From: Gallionella sp.
GTDB taxonomy: Bacteria > Pseudomonadota > Gammaproteobacteria > Burkholderiales > Gallionellaceae
DNA: 64,000 nt
Assembly (NCBI GenBank): GCA_028714895.1
Contig: JAQTLM010000011.1
Coordinates: 1 to 64,000, forward strand
Reading direction: 5' to 3'
Each line of letters opens with the position of its first letter. The stretch's first letter is position 1. The notes under the pieces are model-generated. The model did not search any database. It saw only the letters and a list, made by a program, of their open reading frames with translations, and was not told the origin of the DNA. Both the position numbers and the translations under genes were made by a program. Positions 59,631 through 64,000 of the stretch are shown piece after piece.

Positions 59631-61379
59631 CTATATATTACTGACCGCCGCAAACTGGGTGCGGTGCAACTGCGCATACACGCCATCCTTTGCCAGCAAT
59701 TCGCGGTGCGTGCCGATCTCGACGATTTCGCCTTTTTGCAGCACCACGATGCGATCCGCTTTTTCGATGGTCGACAGGCGGTGCGCGATGACCAGCGTGG
59801 TGCGGCCCTGCATCAGGGTTTCCAGCGCAGCTTGCACGTGGCGTTCGGATTCGCTGTCCAGCGCGGAGGTGGCCTCGTCGAGAATAAGGATCGGCGCGTC
59901 CTTGAGGATGGCGCGCGCGATGGCGATGCGCTGGCGCTGCCCGCCGGACAGCTTCACGCCGCGCTCGCCGACCAGCGTGTTCAGCCCTTCCGGCCATTCT
60001 CTGATGAATTCCATCGCGTGGGCGGCCTGTGCAGCGGCGATGATTTCCGTCTCACCGACCTTGCGCATTTGCCCGTAGGCGATATTCGCCGCAAGCGTAT
60101 CGTTGAACAGCACAACCTCCTGGCTCACCAGCGCGATGTTGGCGCGCAGGCTGGCTAAAGTAAGGTCGGCAAGGTTGTGGCCGTCGAGCAGGATCGCGCC
60201 GCCGATCGGCATGTAGAAGCGCGGCACCAGGTTGGCGAGCGTGGTCTTGCCGCTGCCCGACGCGCCGACCAGCGCGACATTCTCCCCGGCGCGGATATGC
60301 AGCGTGATGTCTTGCAGCGCATGGCGTCCGTCCGTCCCGTAGGCAAACTGCACCCGGTCGAATTGCAACTCGCCGCGCGCGCGGCCTATCGTCTCCGTGC
60401 CGCTATCCGTTTCACTTTCGCTATCCAGCAAAACAAACACGCTCTCCGCCGCCGCCAAACCGCGTTGCAGGTATTCGCTGACCCCGGCCAGCCGCTTGAG
60501 CGGCGCGGTCAGCATCAGCATCGCCATGATAAACGAGACGAAACCGCCCACGGTGGTCTCGTCGGCCTGCGATTGCAGCGTGGCGAGATAGACGATGACC
60601 GCTAAAGCCACTGCCGCGACCATCTGCACGATAGGCACATTCGCCGCCGACGCCGACGCCTGCTTCATCGCATAGCGGCGCACCCAGTTGGCCTGCTCGT
60701 TGAAGCGGCTGCTTTCATACTGCTGTCCGCCGAACAGTTTGACCACCTTGTGCGCGGATACGCTTTCCTCGATCACCTGCGTGATGTCGCCCATCGCGCG
60801 CTGCGCATCGCGGCTGCTGGTACGCATCCGTTTGCTGATGACGCGGATGATGAGGGCGATGACCGGCGCCATCAGCAGGGTCAGCAGCGTCAGCTGCCAG
60901 TTGAGGTAAAACAGCCAGCCGAGCAGCCCGATGATGACGATGCTGTCACGCACCGAGATCGTCACCACCGTGGTCGCCGCATTGGTCACCTGGGTGACGT
61001 CGAAAGTCAGCTTGGAAATCAGCGAGCCGGTGGCATGGTCGTCGTAATAGCGCGTCGGCAAAGTGAGCAGCTTGCGGAACATCGCGTCGCGTAAATCCAT
61101 CACCAGCTTGTTACCCACCCAGTTGATCGCATACGTGCCGATGAACGTCGCCAGCCCGCGTATCAGGAAGATCACGATGATAACCAACGGCACCATGCGC
61201 ATCATCGCCTGGTCCTTATGTACGAACGTACCGTCCAGCATCGGTTTCATCAGAGCGGGTACCAGCGGCTCGGTGGCGGCAACCACGATCATGCCGAGAA
61301 GGGAAACGGCAAAGGTGCGCCAGTACGGTTTGACGTAGCCGAGGAGGCGCAAATAGAGCTGGCTGCTGGTCATATTCAT
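59631..61379 (-). CDS. msbA: Lipid A export ATP-binding/permease MsbA
   Basis: A half-size ABC exporter that flips lipid A-core across the inner membrane. About 582 residues from ATG 61379 (MNMTSSQLYLRLLGYVKPYW); ATG 61373 is equally possible. Six membrane helices (about 20-310), then an ABC domain with Walker A GASGSGKTT, Q-loop ALVSQEVVLFNDT, signature LSGGQRQRIAIARA, Walker B ILILDEATSALD and AHRLSTI. The upstream open frame starting at 61424 overlaps the cobS region and is rejected. Confidence 0.94.
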   Translation of the reverse strand: MNMTSSQLYLRLLGYVKPYWRTFAVSLLGMIVVAATEPLVPALMKPMLDGTFVHKDQAMMRMVPLVIIVIFLIRGLATFIGTYAINWVGNKLVMDLRDAMFRKLLTLPTRYYDDHATGSLISKLTFDVTQVTNAATTVVTISVRDSIVIIGLLGWLFYLNWQLTLLTLLMAPVIALIIRVISKRMRTSSRDAQRAMGDITQVIEESVSAHKVVKLFGGQQYESSRFNEQANWVRRYAMKQASASAANVPIVQMVAAVALAVIVYLATLQSQADETTVGGFVSFIMAMLMLTAPLKRLAGVSEYLQRGLAAAESVFVLLDSESETDSGTETIGRARGELQFDRVQFAYGTDGRHALQDITLHIRAGENVALVGASGSGKTTLANLVPRFYMPIGGAILLDGHNLADLTLASLRANIALVSQEVVLFNDTLAANIAYGQMRKVGETEIIAAAQAAHAMEFIREWPEGLNTLVGERGVKLSGGQRQRIAIARAILKDAPILILDEATSALDSESERHVQAALETLMQGRTTLVIAHRLSTIEKADRIVVLQKGEIVEIGTHRELLAKDGVYAQLHRTQFAAVSNI

Positions 61380-61434
61380 GGCGCGCACTTTAGCAGAAAG
61401 TCCGCAACTCCCCCGAGTGCTCATTAACGGGTAC

Positions 61435-62193
61435 TCATGAACAGGTTGGTGTGTCCATCAGCACCCACAAAACCAGTGCCGCGGTTTCCAGCAACTCGAG
61501 CAGCGCGCCCGCCGTATCGCCGGTAGTGCCGCCGAGACGCGCGATCATCATGCGCCGCAGCAGCCAGAACACGGCGAGACAACCCAGCATCAGCCCGACC
61601 CCGCGCATCCCCAGCACGGCCAGCACGCCCAGCAGGGTGGCCAGCAACATCAGCGCCATGGCGCGGCGCGGCGCATGCCGGGCAAGCGCCGACCCCAGCC
61701 CGGCGGGGCGCACATAAGGGGTGGTGAGGAACAACAATGGCATGGCGCTGCGCGCCAGCAGCAGCGGCCACAATAATGCCCAGCCGTTATCGCATTGCAT
61801 CAGGCCGACCAGTGCGGAGAATTTCAGCAGCAACACCAACACCACGGCGACCACCGCAGCGGGCCCTGCATACGGGTCTTTCATGATCGCCATGGTGCGC
61901 TCGCGATTACCGATGCCGCCCAGCCACGCATCCACGCTATCGGCCAAGCCATCCAGATGCAGCGCGCCGGTCATCACCACCCATGCCGCCAACAGCAAGG
62001 CGGCATGCAGCAACACCGGCACTCCATGCAGCAGGCTGTGCAGCCCGGCCAGCAATGCGCCCAGCAGCAGCCCCACCAGCGGGTAATACAGCAGCGACGC
62101 GCCGACTTCGCGTTCACCATAAGTCTGTTTGAGCCTGACCGGAATCTGCGTGAGGAACTGGATCGCGAGCAGCAACGGATAAAAAGGTTTCAT
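61435..62193 (-). CDS. cobS: Adenosylcobinamide-GDP ribazoletransferase (cobalamin synthase)
   Basis: 252 residues, an integral membrane enzyme that joins alpha-ribazole to GDP-cobinamide. The family core FLTQIPV, YYPLVGLLLGALLAGL and TGALHLDGLADSVDAW is present, followed by several hydrophobic helices. Its ATG overlaps the cobC stop by four bases. It is last in cobU-cobT-cobC-cobS order. Confidence 0.93.
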   Translation of the reverse strand: MKPFYPLLLAIQFLTQIPVRLKQTYGEREVGASLLYYPLVGLLLGALLAGLHSLLHGVPVLLHAALLLAAWVVMTGALHLDGLADSVDAWLGGIGNRERTMAIMKDPYAGPAAVVAVVLVLLLKFSALVGLMQCDNGWALLWPLLLARSAMPLLFLTTPYVRPAGLGSALARHAPRRAMALMLLATLLGVLAVLGMRGVGLMLGCLAVFWLLRRMMIARLGGTTGDTAGALLELLETAALVLWVLMDTPTCS

Positions 62194-62804
62194 GCTGAGG
62201 CCTGTGCGGTTTGCTGTGGTTCATGCGCCACAATGGCCTGATGCAGCGCAGCGTGCGGCACCGTCAGGCTGAGCAACTCGGCCAACGGGCGCTGTTGCAG
62301 GTGGCACAGAATGATGCGCATCACCCCGCCGTGCGTAACCAGCAGCACGCGCTGGTCGGGATAGCGCGCGGGCAATTCCTGCCAGGCCGCCAGCACGCGC
62401 GCCTGGAATGACAGCAGCGGTTCCGCCTGCGGCGGCGTAAAGACAACCGGATCGCGCCAGAAATTTTCCAGCGCACCGGCACCGGCATCGGCGGCGGCGA
62501 TTTCCGCCGCACTGCACCCATCCCATGCGCCGAAATCCATCTCCTGAAAACGCGCGTCAAAATGCAGCGGCAAGCCATGCCGTTGCGCGTAATCCTGTGC
62601 GAATACCGCGCAACGCGTCAACGGCGAACTCAGCACCGTATGGTAGCGCGGCGCATCCGGCAAAGCCTCCGCCATCTGGCGGAAGCCGTGCTCGCTTAGC
62701 GGCGCATCAGTGCGCCCCAGATAGACGCTGCCTGCCCGCGTTTCACCGTGGCGCAGCAGGTCGATGTGCGTATGACTAGCAGAGATTTGCGGTTGACCGG
62801 TCAT
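62190..62804 (-). CDS. cobC: Alpha-ribazole-5'-phosphate phosphatase (histidine phosphatase family)
   Basis: 204 residues with the phosphoglycerate-mutase-like RHG motif LLRHGETRAG (catalytic His about 18), ERDxG-like FQEMDFGAWDG and the second His in VLLVTHGGVMRI. Members of this family remove phosphate from alpha-ribazole phosphate; the cob neighbours support that role here. It overlaps cobT by one base and cobS by four. Confidence 0.88.
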   Translation of the reverse strand: MTGQPQISASHTHIDLLRHGETRAGSVYLGRTDAPLSEHGFRQMAEALPDAPRYHTVLSSPLTRCAVFAQDYAQRHGLPLHFDARFQEMDFGAWDGCSAAEIAAADAGAGALENFWRDPVVFTPPQAEPLLSFQARVLAAWQELPARYPDQRVLLVTHGGVMRIILCHLQQRPLAELLSLTVPHAALHQAIVAHEPQQTAQASA

Positions 62805-63886
62805 TACAGCTTACCCGACACCTGCGCTTCGGCAAAAGTCGCCATGTTGTTATGCAATGCGCAGGCCAGCTGCAACAGCGGCACCGCCGTCGCCGCGCCG
62901 CTGCCCTCGCCCAGCCGCATCCCGATCTGTAACATGGGTTGCGCGTCGAGTGCGGTGAGCACGCGCTGATGCCCCGGCTCGGCAGAGGTATGCGCAAACA
63001 ATAGCCAGTTGCGCACATCAGGCTGGATGCGCACAGCGGTCAGTGCCGCCACTGAACTGATGAAGCCATCCACCAGCACCGCCATGCCATTTTGCGCAGC
63101 GGCCAGATAGGCGCCCGCCAACGCCGCGATTTCGAAACCGCCGACGTGGCGCAATACATCCAGCACGCCCTCACCCCCAACCCCTCTCCCGCCTGCGGGC
63201 GAGGGGAGAAAACCGTGCAACTCCAGCGCGCGCTGGATCACCGCAGCCTTGTGCGCCACCCCTTTGCTGTCCAGTCCCGTGCCGGGACCCGCCAGCAACT
63301 GCGGCGATTCCTGCAACAGCGCACAGGCGATGGCGCTTGCCGACGTGGTGTTGGCGATACCCATTTCGCCGCCGATGAACAGTTGCGCGCCATCCTGTTT
63401 TGCGCGCAACGCCGCCGCACGCCCGGCTTGCAAAGCCGCAGCCAGTTGCGCTTCGGTCATCGCCGGGCCCTGCGCAAAATTGGCCGTGCCGGCGGCGATG
63501 CGTTCATCGCGCACTTTGGCCAATGGCTCGACCGGCAACACCGTACCGAGATTGATAACTTCCAGCGTGGCATTTAAATGCTTTGCCAGCACGCTGATCG
63601 CCGCGCCGCCGCGCGCAAAATTGCGCACCATTTCTACCGTGACAGCCTGCGGGAAGGCGGATACGCCCTCTGCCGCCACGCCATGATCGGCGGCAAATAT
63701 GCTGATATGCAAACGCTCCATCTGCGGTTTGGCCGTGCCTTGCAACGCGGACAATTGCACCGCAATGGCTTCCAGCTTACCCAATGACCCGGGCGGCTTG
63801 GTGAGTTGCTCCTGCCGCGCCAGCGCCGCTGCACGCGATGATTCGTTCAATACGGCACAAGGTTGTGCCAGCCAATTAGTATTCAT
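62804..63886 (-). CDS. cobT: Nicotinate-nucleotide-dimethylbenzimidazole phosphoribosyltransferase with repeat insert
   Basis: Activates dimethylbenzimidazole as alpha-ribazole phosphate. 360 residues with the motifs [40 protein letters not shown] and [11 protein letters not shown], plus the catalytic Glu near the C-terminus ([10 protein letters not shown]). Between LELHG and [10 protein letters not shown] an extra [15 protein letters not shown] is encoded by a CCCTCTCCC-type repeat at 63168-63212 and keeps the frame. It is followed directly by cobC. Confidence 0.95.
   Translation of the reverse strand: MNTNWLAQPCAVLNESSRAAALARQEQLTKPPGSLGKLEAIAVQLSALQGTAKPQMERLHISIFAADHGVAAEGVSAFPQAVTVEMVRNFARGGAAISVLAKHLNATLEVINLGTVLPVEPLAKVRDERIAAGTANFAQGPAMTEAQLAAALQAGRAAALRAKQDGAQLFIGGEMGIANTTSASAIACALLQESPQLLAGPGTGLDSKGVAHKAAVIQRALELHGFLPSPAGGRGVGGEGVLDVLRHVGGFEIAALAGAYLAAAQNGMAVLVDGFISSVAALTAVRIQPDVRNWLLFAHTSAEPGHQRVLTALDAQPMLQIGMRLGEGSGAATAVPLLQLACALHNNMATFAEAQVSGKL
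63168..63212. repeat. CCCTCACCCC...GAGGGGAG repeat inserted in cobT
   Basis: On the plus strand CCCTCACCCCCAACCCC is followed by the hairpin CTCTCCCGCCTGCGGGCGAG and GGGAG. The same repeat class lies in the amgK-murU gap at 34848-34885. In cobT it contributes about 15 residues in frame. Confidence 0.7.
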
Positions 63887-63922
63887 GCTTACTCCTGTTC
63901 AATTTAACTCCATGATGCAGAA

Positions 63923-63945
63923 GGCACGGCGCGCCGTGCCCCTAC
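63923..63945. repeat. GGCACGGCGCGCCGTGCC palindrome, copy 3
   Basis: An 18-base perfect palindrome followed by CCTAC, the right half of the GTAGGGG family also seen at 6676-6703 and 27064-27118. It lies between the cobU stop and cobT. Confidence 0.6.
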
Positions 63946-64000
63946 TTAATAACCAGCGGCAACCCCGCCACCATTAAAATTACGCGCTCACACAATGAAG
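63942..64000 (-). CDS. cobU: C-terminal end of adenosylcobinamide kinase/guanylyltransferase
   Basis: The last 18 codons of a minus-strand gene entering from the right edge read SLCERVILMVAGLPLVIK then TAG. This matches the usual C-terminus of CobU/CobP (a VxLVVAGxPxxLK-type ending). CobU would supply GDP-cobinamide to CobS, and its position ahead of cobT-cobC-cobS fits an operon. The call rests on few residues plus context. Confidence 0.6.
   Translation of the reverse strand, partial: SLCERVILMVAGLPLVIK

Overview
The window looks like ordinary chromosome from a Gram-negative betaproteobacterium, most likely a Gallionellaceae/Nitrosomonadales relative. This rests on gene order and content read by eye (pilMNOPQ-aroK-aroB-dgt-gltB, yggS-proC-yggT, murU/amgK beside lptD-surA-pdxA-rsmA, ubiJ-ubiB, phoBR, cobTCS), not on a phylogeny. 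Coding density is high. I see no rRNA, tRNA, CRISPR array, intact insertion sequence or prophage.

Layout. Positions 1-12.4 kb (minus strand): pilMNOPQ, then aroK, aroB, dgt and the 5' part of gltB, with terminator-like hairpins after pilQ and after dgt. 12.5-17.3 kb: mrcA (PBP1A), a divergent nucleotidyltransferase-like gene, a pirin, then a repeat-rich patch with one orphan gene of foreign appearance. 17.3-22.3 kb: hemB, engB, hemL, thiE, thiD and, divergently, gloA, plus a candidate small RNA between hemB and engB. 22.5-25.8 kb: a NodIJ-type ABC exporter, a HemJ-like protein and an RlmL-type methyltransferase. 25.9-30.7 kb: the pilus motor genes pilT/pilU and yggS-proC-yggT-yggU. 30.7-36 kb: a thioredoxin-like ferredoxin, a VanZ protein, a rhodanese, and pepP-murU-amgK. 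36-41.5 kb: lptD-surA-pdxA-rsmA. 41.6-46.5 kb: a PAS/sigma-54 regulator, a sigma-54-type promoter in front of a tiny exported protein, a His-rich exported protein and a peptide-binding lipoprotein. 46.6-53.6 kb: Tim44-like protein, ubiJ, ubiB, an orphan ParA, glmS, glmU. 53.9-59.4 kb: a small winged-helix-like protein, phoR, phoB, a sodium/solute symporter, a DUF1622 protein and a peroxiredoxin. 59.5-64 kb: msbA and the cobalamin lower-ligand genes cobS, cobC, cobT, with the last codons of cobU/cobP at the right edge.

How the genes work together. Type IV pilus assembly (pilM-Q) and retraction (pilT/U) account for two blocks. Cell-envelope work is the dominant theme: PBP1A, LptD, SurA, MsbA, GlmS/GlmU and the MurU/AmgK cell-wall recycling shunt, which feeds UDP-MurNAc without de novo synthesis. 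Haem (hemB, hemL, hemJ-like), thiamine, pyridoxal phosphate, ubiquinone and cobalamin biosynthesis fill much of the rest.

The most unusual signals are not new enzymes. (1) Several families of short palindromic or low-complexity repeats sit inside conserved genes without breaking the frame: SurA (two tandem 48-nt units), the AroB C-terminus, PdxA, CobT and MurU. They also occupy many intergenic gaps, including the phoB-phoR gap. (2) Two loci 25 kb apart share an RNA architecture (CTTAAC/GTTAAG hairpin, five bases, then a TTGCCCC terminator). One has the layout of a stand-alone small RNA with an anti-Shine-Dalgarno loop; the other follows a sigma-54-promoter-driven gene for a 97-residue exported protein of unknown function.
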